From RUG14199 sp964629225 (GTDB taxonomy: Bacteria > Bacillota > Clostridia > Oscillospirales > CAG-272), in the NCBI GenBank assembly GCA_964629225.1, contig CAZVQC010000002.1, positions 62,001-126,000 of the forward strand: a stretch of DNA of 64,000 nucleotides, given 5' to 3'. The notes beneath the pieces are model-generated. The model saw nothing but the letters and a program-made list of their open reading frames with translations. It was not told the origin of the DNA and ran no database searches. Shown piece after piece: positions 51,511 to 60,239 of this stretch. Each line of letters starts with the position of its first letter. Within the stretch, counting starts at the first letter, position 1. The position numbers and the translations under genes are program-made.

Positions 51511-52521
51511 ATGAAGCTGTTTGAAACTCTTGCAGGCAACGCAAAAATCAAGGAGACCCTTGCCGCCGACATCGAAAAAGGCACTCAATCCCACGCCTAC
51601 ATCATAGAAGGATCCGACGGAAGCGGAAAGCACACTGCGGCAACACTTGCCGCCATGTCCCTTTTTTGCAAAAGAAAAGGGGACAGTCTTCCCTGTCTGT
51701 CTTGTCCGTCGTGCAAAAAGGTACTTGAGGGCATCGCCCCCGATGTGACCGTCATAAAAAGGCAGAACACAGCTACGCTCGGAGTCGACTCGGTCCGTAT
51801 CGTGAAAGAGACTCTCCACCTTGCTCCGGTTGAGGAAAAATACAAGGTCTACCTTGTGGAAGAGGCGGATAAGATGACCAAGGCGGCTCAAAACGCACTG
51901 CTGCTCTCCCTTGAGGAACCGCCCGAATACGTTGTCTTCTTTCTTCTCTGCAAGGATTCCACCTTGCTTCTTGAAACAGTGAGAAGCCGTGCACCGGTCA
52001 TCAAAACCGAGATATTTGACTCCTCCTTCATATCCGAATACCTTCTCGGCGACAGCAAATATCGAAATATCCGAGAAACCGACAGAGTGCGCTTTGACGA
52101 AGCGGTCACCGCCGCAGACGGCTCCATCGGAAAAGCAAAAAAACTTCTTAACTCGGAGTCCTCGTCGCAGATCCACGAATGGCTCGGATCGGTAAAGACG
52201 GTAGTCGGTGCCCTTTGCCGCCCGTCCCTCGCCGAAAGGCTCAAAACAGCGGATCTTTTTCCGAAAGACAGGACTGAGCTTTGCGAATTTCTGAGAGACG
52301 TATCAAAGGGGCTGAGAGACATTCTCAAAATCAAGAAATGCCCCGGCGAAGAAAACGGATATCTTATCTTCACCGACACCGAGGAGCTAAAGAGCATCGC
52401 GCGGACAGTTCAGACCGAACGGGTCGTCCGACTCAGCTTTGAGGTCTGCGACATGGCGGCAAGGATCGCAACAAACGCAAACCCCACATCTCTAATACTT
52501 CTGCTTCTCACAAAGCAATAA
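51511..52521 (+). CDS. holB: DNA polymerase III delta-prime subunit
   Basis: The 336-residue clamp-loader ATPase family protein has a P-loop region EGSDGSGKHTAA, a zinc module CLSCPSCKKV, and the sensor-1-type SLEEPPEYVVFFLL. Delta-prime does not usually hydrolyse ATP; this one keeps a GxxGSGKHT-like loop. The ATG at 51511 follows ACGGAGGTGG. As in Bacillus subtilis, the next gene is ricT. Confidence 0.92.
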   Translation: MKLFETLAGNAKIKETLAADIEKGTQSHAYIIEGSDGSGKHTAATLAAMSLFCKRKGDSLPCLSCPSCKKVLEGIAPDVTVIKRQNTATLGVDSVRIVKETLHLAPVEEKYKVYLVEEADKMTKAAQNALLLSLEEPPEYVVFFLLCKDSTLLLETVRSRAPVIKTEIFDSSFISEYLLGDSKYRNIRETDRVRFDEAVTAADGSIGKAKKLLNSESSSQIHEWLGSVKTVVGALCRPSLAERLKTADLFPKDRTELCEFLRDVSKGLRDILKIKKCPGEENGYLIFTDTEELKSIARTVQTERVVRLSFEVCDMAARIATNANPTSLILLLLTKQ

Positions 52522-52552
52522 AATACCATGACCACAGAAAGGCGGTATCAAA

Positions 52553-53518
52553 ATGAACAGACGTGAATACGAAGAATTCACAAAGAACCGTAAAGACCAC
52601 GTAGACGAGGCTTTGAATGACGGTGAAGACGCTGCGACCGAAGCCCCGCTTCCGGAAAATGTCGAAGTTATCGGAGTAAAATTCAAGGAAGCCGGCAAAG
52701 TCTACTATTTCGATCCCAAAGGAGTCGCGTATTCCAAGGAGCAAAATGTCATCGTGAAGACCGCACGGGGATCCGAGATGGGAACGGTGGCGGCAGAGAA
52801 CAAGACCGTCCCCTCATCGGAAATAGTCCCTCCGCTGAGAGAAGCCGAAAGGCCGGCGACAAAGGCGGATATCGAAAGATACGAGCACAATCTGCTGCTT
52901 GAGAAAGAAGCCTTCAGGATCTGCAACGAGAAGATAAAACAGCACGGACTTGACATGAAGCTTATCGACGCCAAGTACACGTTCGATAATACAAAGTTAC
53001 TTTTCAATTTTTCCGCCGACAAAAGGGTCGATTTCAGGGAACTCGTGAAGGATCTGGCATCCGTCTTCAGAACGAGGATTGAGCTGAGACAGATAGGCAT
53101 CCGCGACGAGGCAAAGCTCATGGGAGGTCTCGGCATTTGCGGCCGTCCTTTCTGCTGTTCCACCTTCCTCTCCGACTTTTCTCAGGTGTCGATCAAGATC
53201 GCCAAGGAGCAAAACCTGTCACTTAACCTCTCAAAGATATCCGGAGCCTGCGGAAAGCTCATGTGCTGTCTCAGATTTGAAAGTGAGACCTACGCCGAAG
53301 CCCTCAAGAGGATGCCATCAGTATCCGCAAGAGTGAGAACTCCCGACGGAGACGGAACCGTCACCGAGATCCACCCGCTGACCAACCTGTGCAAGGTGAA
53401 GTTCGTCGATAAAAACGACAACGTTACCACCAAGAACTACGATGCGGAACTTCTCGAAGTCTTGAAAAAAGAAAACAAGGACAACCAAAAGGGCGAAAAA
53501 CATTCAAAAGGCGAGTAA
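52553..53518 (+). CDS. ricT: RicT (YaaT/PSP1-domain) Fe-S protein
   Basis: The 321-residue PSP1 protein is a Ric complex subunit acting with YlbF and YmcA on RNase Y-dependent mRNA processing in Bacillus. The six Cys that bind clusters are visible: Cys196, 201, 202 (GICGRPFCC) and Cys233, 238, 239 (GACGKLMCC). The C-terminal 35 residues are Lys/Asn-rich. It lies 31 bases after holB. A YlbF-family gene in the same window (5961-6371) has a Cys tail, so the partner set seems present. Confidence 0.92.
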   Translation: MNRREYEEFTKNRKDHVDEALNDGEDAATEAPLPENVEVIGVKFKEAGKVYYFDPKGVAYSKEQNVIVKTARGSEMGTVAAENKTVPSSEIVPPLREAERPATKADIERYEHNLLLEKEAFRICNEKIKQHGLDMKLIDAKYTFDNTKLLFNFSADKRVDFRELVKDLASVFRTRIELRQIGIRDEAKLMGGLGICGRPFCCSTFLSDFSQVSIKIAKEQNLSLNLSKISGACGKLMCCLRFESETYAEALKRMPSVSARVRTPDGDGTVTEIHPLTNLCKVKFVDKNDNVTTKNYDAELLEVLKKENKDNQKGEKHSKGE

Positions 53519-53585
53519 GTCGCCGTCACACGGCACGCTTTATCCCCATTTTTCACTTTTATTTTGATTTTTTTGAAAAAAGCAC

Positions 53586-53613
53586 TTGCAAAGCGGATAA
53601 TTTGTGCTACAAT
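53586..53613 (+). promoter_or_regulatory. Promoter of the ferredoxin gene
   Basis: TTGCAA (53586-53591), 16 bases, TACAAT (53608-53613). Confidence 0.65.
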
Positions 53614-53641
53614 AATGTTAATCTATAATGGAGGTAATATC

Positions 53642-53812
53642 ATGGCTTACAAAATTTCCGACGAATGTCTCGGTTGCGGCGCTTGCGCTGACGGTTGCCC
53701 CGTTGAAGCGATCTCCGAAGCTGACGGCAAGTACGTTATCGATCCCGAGAAGTGCATTGATTGCGGCGCTTGCGCAGATGCTTGCCCCGTAGGCGCACCT
53801 GTTGCTGAATAA
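53642..53812 (+). CDS. 2[4Fe-4S] clostridial-type ferredoxin
   Basis: The 56-residue electron carrier has two ferredoxin motifs, CLGCGACADGCP and CIDCGACADACP, each donating three Cys to one cluster and one to the other. The ATG at 53642 follows GGAGG; the longer frame upstream spans the promoter. It serves low-potential anaerobic reactions. It is inserted in an otherwise Bacillus-like gene block and carries its own promoter. Confidence 0.96.
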   Translation: MAYKISDECLGCGACADGCPVEAISEADGKYVIDPEKCIDCGACADACPVGAPVAE

Positions 53813-53885
53813 TTCAGTACATAACTGTTCCGTTTGGGCGGCGGTATTCTCTGCCGCCAAGCGGCGACGGTAAAAACCAAGTATT

Positions 53886-53920
53886 TCTGCGGGCATCTTT
53901 TGCCCGCGTTATTATTATTC
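53886..53920 (+). terminator. Terminator after the ferredoxin gene
   Basis: GCGGGC-ATCTTTT-GCCCGC followed by GTTATTATTATT. A second GC-rich hairpin, GGCGGC/GCCGCC, lies at about 53837-53858. Confidence 0.65.
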
Positions 53921-53999
53921 CGAAATGGACATTCCGAAAAAAGTTTCACGGCAGGAACAATTCCGACAAAACAACTCTTACAAAAACGGAGGACACTTC

Positions 54000-54770
54000 G
54001 TGGAGGATCTAAGAGCAGGACTTCATGACGACGAGCGCATTGATACCGTCAACGAAAATCTCAAGATAATTCAAAAGAAAAGAGGATTGACTTTCGGCAC
54101 CGATGCCTACCTTTTGGCAGCCTTCGCCAAAGCCTCAAAAAACGGCATTTGTGCGGACTTTGGTGCGGGTACTGGTATTATCTCACTTTTAGCGGCAACA
54201 CGGCAAAAATACCCCTTAATTTACGCTGTGGAGCTACAGGATGAGTTCTGCGACCTGATCGGGCGCAATGCGAGACTAAACGGACTTGACGGAATCGTTG
54301 TTCCGGTACGGGGAGATGTGAGGGAAGCAAAGGATCTCATCGGCAGCGAGAGATGCGACGTCATCCTTTCAAACCCGCCCTACATGGCACGCTCATCCGG
54401 CTTTGCGCCCGAAAGTGATTTCATGACGAAGGCAAGGATCGAGGAGAACGGAACTGTCTTTGATTTTTGCCGGTCGGCATCACAGTGCCTCAAATGGGGA
54501 GGCTCTTTTTTCACGGTCTTCAGACCCGACAGAATGCCTGAACTTTTTACGGCACTGCGGGAAAACGGTCTTGAGCCGAAGAGACTTATCACGGTCTATC
54601 CGAGGCTAAGCGCACCTCCCTGCCTCATTCTTACCGAGGCAAAAAAAGGCGCAAAGCCATCCCTGAGATGTGCAAGGCCGCTGATACTGTCAAAAGTGTC
54701 CGACAACACTCCGACTGCGGACTGTGACCGTGTCTATGATGAGTTTTCCCTTGAATTTCTATTCGGTTGA
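54000..54770 (+). CDS. tRNA1(Val) adenine-N6 methyltransferase family protein
   Basis: The 256-residue SAM-dependent enzyme is of the YfiC/TrmN6 type (Bacillus YabB). The SAM motif is ADFGAGTGIISLL and the N6-adenine catalytic motif is LSNPPYMA. The GTG at 54000, seven bases after GGAGG, is preferred over an ATG at 53925 that has no site. The position between ricT and rsmI is the same as in Bacillus. Confidence 0.9.
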   Translation: MEDLRAGLHDDERIDTVNENLKIIQKKRGLTFGTDAYLLAAFAKASKNGICADFGAGTGIISLLAATRQKYPLIYAVELQDEFCDLIGRNARLNGLDGIVVPVRGDVREAKDLIGSERCDVILSNPPYMARSSGFAPESDFMTKARIEENGTVFDFCRSASQCLKWGGSFFTVFRPDRMPELFTALRENGLEPKRLITVYPRLSAPPCLILTEAKKGAKPSLRCARPLILSKVSDNTPTADCDRVYDEFSLEFLFG

Positions 54771-54779
54771 CGGTGAATT

Positions 54780-55676
54780 ATGAGTTATCCCAAGAAAAAT
54801 ATTTCAAAAGAAGAAAAGAACGCCATCGTAAGCGGCACACTGTATTTGGTTGCGACCCCCATCGGTAATCTTGCGGACATTTCCGAAAGAGCTCTCAAAG
54901 TGCTGAGCGAGGTGGACTTCGTCGCCGCAGAAGACACGAGAAACACAGGTCTTCTTCTGTCGAGGCTCGGCATATCAAAGCCGATGGTCAGTTACTTTGA
55001 ACACAATAAAAGACAGCGCGGAGAGATCATCTGCGCAAGGATACAAAAGGGTGAGAGTTGTGCTCTTGTGACCGATGCGGGTACCCCTGCAATCAGCGAT
55101 CCCGGAGAGGACATCGTAAAGCTGTGCGCAGAGCTTGCGATACCGGTGACATCTATTCCCGGTGCCTGCGCCTGCATAACCGCTCTTACTCTTTCCGCTC
55201 TTTCCACGGGCCGTTTTGCTTTCGAGGGCTTCATCACGACCAACAAAGCGGACAGACGGGAAAAGCTTGAGTACCTCGCACGGGAAGACAGAACGCTGAT
55301 ACTCTACGAAGCCCCTCACAGGCTGAGAGGTACCCTTGATGATATCGCTCAATACTTCGGAGACAGGCGGATCACTCTTTGCCGTGAGCTTACAAAGCTA
55401 AACGAAGAGGTAGACAGGACGACGGTGCTTCGGGCGATTGAAGAATACAAGTCCCGTGATCCCAAAGGAGAATACGTTCTCGTTGTCGAAGGGGCCCCCG
55501 CAGCGGAGCAAAAGCCCGAATACCCGGAGGACATCAGGGAACACGTTCAAATGTACCTTGACTGCGGAAGCACAAAAATGGATGCCATAAAAAAAGCGGC
55601 AAAGGACAGAGGTATCCCCAAAAACCGCGCCTATTCCCTGCTTCTTGAAGCGGAGGGAGCAGAAGGCGAAGAATAA
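54780..55676 (+). CDS. rsmI: 16S rRNA (cytidine1402-2'-O)-methyltransferase
   Basis: The 298-residue tetrapyrrole-methylase-fold enzyme has ATPIGNLADISERAL, AAEDTRNTGLLLSRL, TDAGTPAISDPGE and a C-terminal RsmI helical domain. It methylates C1402 in the ribosomal decoding site. It lies nine bases after the methyltransferase gene upstream. Confidence 0.96.
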   Translation: MSYPKKNISKEEKNAIVSGTLYLVATPIGNLADISERALKVLSEVDFVAAEDTRNTGLLLSRLGISKPMVSYFEHNKRQRGEIICARIQKGESCALVTDAGTPAISDPGEDIVKLCAELAIPVTSIPGACACITALTLSALSTGRFAFEGFITTNKADRREKLEYLAREDRTLILYEAPHRLRGTLDDIAQYFGDRRITLCRELTKLNEEVDRTTVLRAIEEYKSRDPKGEYVLVVEGAPAAEQKPEYPEDIREHVQMYLDCGSTKMDAIKKAAKDRGIPKNRAYSLLLEAEGAEGEE

Positions 55677-55688
55677 AACAGACGGGAC

Positions 55689-55717
55689 TTGATATTCCCG
55701 AAAAAATCTGCTATCAT
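55689..55717 (+). promoter_or_regulatory. Promoter of metG
   Basis: TTGATA (55689-55694), 17 bases, TATCAT (55712-55717). Confidence 0.7.
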
Positions 55718-55752
55718 AATAACAAGTAATCACTGAAGAAGGTAATGATAAA

Positions 55753-57726
55753 ATGTGTGACAAGTGCAATCACGAAAAAGAAAAGTTCTACACTACTACG
55801 GCGATAGTCTATGCGTCCGGCAAACCCCATATAGGCAACACATACGATATCTTTCTCACCGATGCTATTGCAAGATACAAAAGACAGCGCGGATATGACG
55901 TGTTCTTCCTGACGGGAACTGACGAGCACGGTCAAAAGATCGAGGAAAAAGCCAAGGGTCAAGGCTGCACTCCGAAGGAGCTTGTCGACGGAGTCGCCGG
56001 CGAGATCAAGTCAATGATCGATTCCTTAGGAGCATCATACGACAAATTCATCCGCACCACGGACGACTACCATGAAAAGGCAGTCCAGCACATCTTCGAA
56101 AAACTGTGGAAACAAGGTGACATCTACAAAAGCGAATACGAGGGATGGTACTGCACTCCCGACGAGTCCTTCTTCACCGACAGCCAAGTGGTGGACGGAA
56201 AGTGCCCCGAATGCGGAAGGCCGGTTCAAAAGGCAAAGGAAGAAGCCTACTTTTTCAAAATGAGCAAGTACGCCGACAGGCTGATAAAACACATCGAGGA
56301 GAACCCCGGCTTTATCGAGCCCGAATCCAGAAAGAAGGAAATGATCAACAACTTTCTAAAGACCGAAGGCGGCCTTCAGGATCTCTGTGTCACGAGAAGC
56401 TCCTTCACATGGGGAGTTCAGGTGCCCTTTGACCCGAAGCACGTTATCTACGTATGGATCGATGCCCTTTCAAACTACATCACGGCTCTCGGATATGACC
56501 CCGAAAATGAGGAACAGCCAGAGCTCTTCAAAAAATACTGGCCCTGTGACATCCACGTCATCGGAAAAGACATCGTAAGATTCCACTCAATCTACTGGCC
56601 GATACTTCTGATGGCGCTCGGTCTCCCTCTTCCGAAAAAGATACTCGGTCACCCTTGGTTCAATTTCGGAAGTGATAAGATGAGCAAATCGAGAGGAAAC
56701 GTCATTTACGCCGACAAGATGGCGGAGCACTTCGGCGTGGACGGCGTGAGATACTACGCACTGGCGGAGATGCCTTACGCCACCGACGGAGCGATATCCT
56801 ACGAGACCGTCATCAACCGCTACAATAATGACCTTGCAAATACTCTGGGCAACCTTGTGAAACGCTCAGTGGATATGTGCGCAAAATATTTCGACGGCAC
56901 CGTGCCTACTCCCCACGGAGATGAAGGTACCGACACCGAGCTTAAAGAAGCGGTCAAAAAGGCAATTAAAGGCTTCACTTCAAAAATGGATGAACTCCAC
57001 ATAGCCGACGCCATCGAAGAAGTGCTCGTAATGCTTCGCCGTGCCAACAAGTACATTGATGAAACTACCCCATGGGCGCTTGCAAAGGACGAGAGCATGA
57101 AAGCGCGGCTTGAGACCGTCATCTACAACCTGCTTGAGGTCATAAGAGTTGCCGCTGTTCTCCTCACTCCCATCATCCCCGACACATCAAAGAAGATATT
57201 CGATCAGCTCGGCACAAACGAGGATTCTTACTCCTCGATCGAGACCTTCGGCACCCTTGCATCCGGCACGAAATGCGGCGCATCCGCAGTTCTCTTCTCC
57301 AGGATCGATGAAAAGAAGATGCTTGAGACCGTGAATACCGAGATCGAAGCGGCAAAGAAAGAGGCAGAGCGCATCGCAAAGTCTCTTGAAAAGCCCGAAG
57401 GAGTCGCCATGATCGGCATCGACGACTTCATGAAGGTGGAACTCAGAACGGCGCAGGTGATCGAATGCGAAAAAGTCCCGAAGGCAAAGAAGTTGCTCAA
57501 ACTGACACTTGACCTCGGCTACGAAAAGAGACAGGTAGTATCCGGTATCGCAAAATTCTACGAACCGGAGGATCTTATCGGAAAGAAGCTCATTGTAGTT
57601 GCCAATTTGAAGCCCGCAACACTTTGCGGAATTGAAAGTAACGGCATGATACTGGCCTCCGGTGAGGATACCGTTCGCGTGGTATTTCTTGACAAAGAGA
57701 CACCGCTTGGCGAGAGGGTCAGATAA
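55753..57726 (+). CDS. metG: Methionyl-tRNA synthetase with C-terminal tRNA-binding domain
   Basis: The 657-residue class I synthetase has HIGH as KPHIGNTYD (about residue 25), TGTDEHGQKI, a single Zn knuckle half (GKCPECGRPV), KMSKSRGN (about 309), a helical anticodon domain and a C-terminal Trbp111-like OB domain (KVELRTAQVIECEKVPKAKK). Its stop overlaps the tatD ATG by one base (TAATG). Confidence 0.97.
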   Translation: MCDKCNHEKEKFYTTTAIVYASGKPHIGNTYDIFLTDAIARYKRQRGYDVFFLTGTDEHGQKIEEKAKGQGCTPKELVDGVAGEIKSMIDSLGASYDKFIRTTDDYHEKAVQHIFEKLWKQGDIYKSEYEGWYCTPDESFFTDSQVVDGKCPECGRPVQKAKEEAYFFKMSKYADRLIKHIEENPGFIEPESRKKEMINNFLKTEGGLQDLCVTRSSFTWGVQVPFDPKHVIYVWIDALSNYITALGYDPENEEQPELFKKYWPCDIHVIGKDIVRFHSIYWPILLMALGLPLPKKILGHPWFNFGSDKMSKSRGNVIYADKMAEHFGVDGVRYYALAEMPYATDGAISYETVINRYNNDLANTLGNLVKRSVDMCAKYFDGTVPTPHGDEGTDTELKEAVKKAIKGFTSKMDELHIADAIEEVLVMLRRANKYIDETTPWALAKDESMKARLETVIYNLLEVIRVAAVLLTPIIPDTSKKIFDQLGTNEDSYSSIETFGTLASGTKCGASAVLFSRIDEKKMLETVNTEIEAAKKEAERIAKSLEKPEGVAMIGIDDFMKVELRTAQVIECEKVPKAKKLLKLTLDLGYEKRQVVSGIAKFYEPEDLIGKKLIVVANLKPATLCGIESNGMILASGEDTVRVVFLDKETPLGERVR

Positions 57727-58517
57727 TGAAGCTCTTCGATTCCCACGCTCACTATAACGACGAAAGATTCGAAAAAGAATTTGACGGCGGCGCCGATGCC
57801 GCCGTCAAACTCTCAATAGACCGCGGAGTTATCGGATTCATCAATGCGGCGACCGATATCAAAAGCTCCCACGAGTCCATAGTCCTCGCAGAAAAATATC
57901 CGGAATTTTACGCCGCCGTAGGATACCATCCGACGGACTGTCAGTACCTTCGAGAAGACTTGATCGTGCAATCTCTTGCCGAGATAGAAAAGCTGTGCTC
58001 ACACCCGAAAGTCGTGGCTATTGGTGAGATCGGTCTTGATTACCACTATGATTATACCGATAAAACAAGACAGCTATTATTTCTTGAGCGTCAGCTCGAT
58101 ATGGCGGAAAAACTGTCACTTCCCGTCATCATCCATGACAGAGACGCTCACGGCGACTGCCTTGAAGCAGTTAAGCGCCATCCGAAGGTAACGGGGGTCT
58201 TCCATTCCTTCAGCGGAAGTGCTGAAATGGCAAAAGAGCTACTTGCCCTCGGCTGGTACGTTTCATTCGGCGGACCCGTGTCCTATAAAAATGCAAAAAA
58301 AGTCAAAGACGCGGCAGCAGCCGTCCCCCTTGACCGCATTCTTATCGAAACGGATGCTCCATACCTTCCCCCAGTCCCCCACAGAGGCGAGATCAATTAT
58401 TCGGCGCTCATGTTCGACACGCTGAGCGCACTTGCGGATGCAATGGGACAGAGCGAGGACACTGTCGCAAAAGCCACCGTCGAAAATACGCAAAGGCTTT
58501 TCGACATCACTCTTTGA
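57726..58517 (+). CDS. tatD: TatD family metal-dependent deoxyribonuclease
   Basis: The 263-residue TIM-barrel hydrolase has metal residues in DSHAHYND, GEIGLDYHYDY, HDRDAHGD, HSFSG and ETDAPYLPP. TatD enzymes trim DNA ends and are linked to DNA damage tolerance; the broader family includes peptidases. metG-tatD is a conserved Firmicutes pair. Confidence 0.95.
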   Translation: MKLFDSHAHYNDERFEKEFDGGADAAVKLSIDRGVIGFINAATDIKSSHESIVLAEKYPEFYAAVGYHPTDCQYLREDLIVQSLAEIEKLCSHPKVVAIGEIGLDYHYDYTDKTRQLLFLERQLDMAEKLSLPVIIHDRDAHGDCLEAVKRHPKVTGVFHSFSGSAEMAKELLALGWYVSFGGPVSYKNAKKVKDAAAAVPLDRILIETDAPYLPPVPHRGEINYSALMFDTLSALADAMGQSEDTVAKATVENTQRLFDITL

Positions 58518-58529
58518 CAAAAAACAAAA

Positions 58530-58578
58530 GCGGTGGGATGACCCACCGCCAAAGCCGACGTCAGTCGGCTTTTTTCTT
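58530..58578. terminator. Two terminator hairpins between convergent genes
   Basis: CGGTGGGATGACCCACCG (58530-58547) and AAAGCCGACGTCAGTCGGCT (58552-58571, then TTTTTTC). The second falls within the PAP2 3' end. Confidence 0.8.
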
Positions 58579-59160
58579 TTTGCTTTTAAGAAACGTGACC
58601 GCTTTCTCACTCACTGTATCATAGTACTTCTTAACGAGGAAGTAACCGACAATACCGAAACCAATGCCAAGTACAACGCTGCAGAAAACATCCGTCGGGT
58701 AGTGAACGAAAATGTAGAGCCTGGAAAAAGACACCGTAACTGCCATGACAACGGCGGGAATGCCCCACTTTTTATCGATGAGCATCGCCACTGTTGCCGC
58801 TTCGAACCAGGCAATGGTGTGACCCGAGGGAAAGGAGAAATCACTCGGTATCTTTGAGATCAAAATATCGATATCGACCCCCGGCACTTTTCCCACGAAT
58901 TCATAAGGACGGATCCTTGCCACAAGCGGCTTCAGTCCGCAGTTGCAGACCAAGAGACCCAGCACCAGAGCAACGGCGAACATCATTCCCGCTTTTCTTG
59001 TTTTCTTAAAAGAGACGAGGATCAACGCACCGATAATGAAAACCATCGCATCGCCGAAGTGAGTTACGATCTTGAAAAACACGTCAAGGAACGGGGTCCT
59101 TAAATTCTCATAGATGAACTCAAGTATCCCGATATCAAAATTATTAATTGCTTCTAACAT
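58561..59160 (-). CDS. PAP2-family membrane phosphatase
   Basis: The 199-residue membrane protein has five to six helices and the three PAP2 motifs: KPLVARIRP, PSGH, and SRLYIFVHYPTD. It would dephosphorylate a lipid pyrophosphate such as undecaprenyl-PP or a phosphatidate. It ends a four-gene envelope operon, seven bases after an anchored protein of unknown function. Confidence 0.92.
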   Translation of the reverse strand: MLEAINNFDIGILEFIYENLRTPFLDVFFKIVTHFGDAMVFIIGALILVSFKKTRKAGMMFAVALVLGLLVCNCGLKPLVARIRPYEFVGKVPGVDIDILISKIPSDFSFPSGHTIAWFEAATVAMLIDKKWGIPAVVMAVTVSFSRLYIFVHYPTDVFCSVVLGIGFGIVGYFLVKKYYDTVSEKAVTFLKSKKKKAD

Positions 59161-59167
59161 AGTGACC

Positions 59168-60238
59168 TCAGTTTCTTTGGCTGTCGTAAATGAGAAATGC
59201 GTCGCCGACCTTCCTGTAATAGAGGGTCATATCAAAGGCATCCACATAGTCGTTGCTTCCGTTCATATGAAGTACGTGATCGAACTTCACCCTGCAGGAA
59301 TAGGTATCGCTGTCGTAGTAGTAAAGCTCCGTAACGGAGGCGTTCTCGATGGAGTATCCGTTGTGATCGTTGACCCACATGGTCTGAGACGTCCTCAGAT
59401 TCTCATAGAGATCGGAGGCTCTGTCAACGTATCTTGCTATCCTCGTAAAAGCGGCGTCATGCTGCATATAAGCCGCATAACTTTCGCCGGCGGCAAGAAC
59501 ATTCGCCTTCAGATCATCGGTGACATCGGCATAGGCGGGAGATACAGTGTAGTAAGTCCCCTCCTCATTCGTCGTGATTCCGCCGACTGCAGTTCCGTCG
59601 GGTGACGTGACCGAGATATCGGGCTCTCCGAAAAGTCCATCCAGTTTGTAAGTTACGAAAACTATCCCAAGTCCGTCTGCAACGTGCTCACAACTGTCGG
59701 TGGGTTCCTCGTCACCGTGAAGAAGATCCTCACCCAATGTAACACCGTTGACCATCACGTTATAGCCCTTGGGGGCCTTCACCATGACCGCATTACTGCC
59801 GCCGATAGTGAGATCGATGCTGTCAATCTCGTATTCTTTGAATCGTCCCGAGTCCTCTTTCTCTTTAAGAGCAATGACGGCAACCTTAAGTTCGCGGCTC
59901 TTCACCGCATATGTCACCTTACCGTCGGCTGAGCCCGAGGATACCGAGTAAAACGAAACGTCATTTTCGTCGATAGCATCACCGAGATAGCTTGCAACGT
60001 CCTCAATACTGCTGTACTTGGGCACTTCATACGTTGAGTTCTCAAGTAGCTTTTCCACGTCTCCGCTCTTGAAATACTCCTCCACCACCTTCTCCGCAAC
60101 GTGCTCCGGCTGTGCGGCTTCATAGTCCGCAAGAAAGCCGTGAAGCCAAAACAGAGCTATGACCACCATAACGGCAAAAACTCCGAGAGCGGTAAAAAGG
60201 ATCTTGTAAAACAGAGGCAATCTCTTTGTCTTTTCCAT
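59168..60238 (-). CDS. Membrane-anchored protein of unknown function
   Basis: The 356-residue product has one N-terminal membrane helix (about 10-32). The extracytoplasmic part begins with an NTF2-like helical segment (VAEKVVEEYFKSGDVEKLLE). A middle section has a PEGA-like stretch (APKGYNVMVNGVTLGED), and a C-terminal NTF2-like sheet ends in YYRKVGDAFLIYDSQ. No catalytic residues are evident. One base separates it from the phosphodiester glycosidase gene, so the two act together. Confidence 0.65.
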   Translation of the reverse strand: MEKTKRLPLFYKILFTALGVFAVMVVIALFWLHGFLADYEAAQPEHVAEKVVEEYFKSGDVEKLLENSTYEVPKYSSIEDVASYLGDAIDENDVSFYSVSSGSADGKVTYAVKSRELKVAVIALKEKEDSGRFKEYEIDSIDLTIGGSNAVMVKAPKGYNVMVNGVTLGEDLLHGDEEPTDSCEHVADGLGIVFVTYKLDGLFGEPDISVTSPDGTAVGGITTNEEGTYYTVSPAYADVTDDLKANVLAAGESYAAYMQHDAAFTRIARYVDRASDLYENLRTSQTMWVNDHNGYSIENASVTELYYYDSDTYSCRVKFDHVLHMNGSNDYVDAFDMTLYYRKVGDAFLIYDSQRN

Positions 60239-60239
60239 T

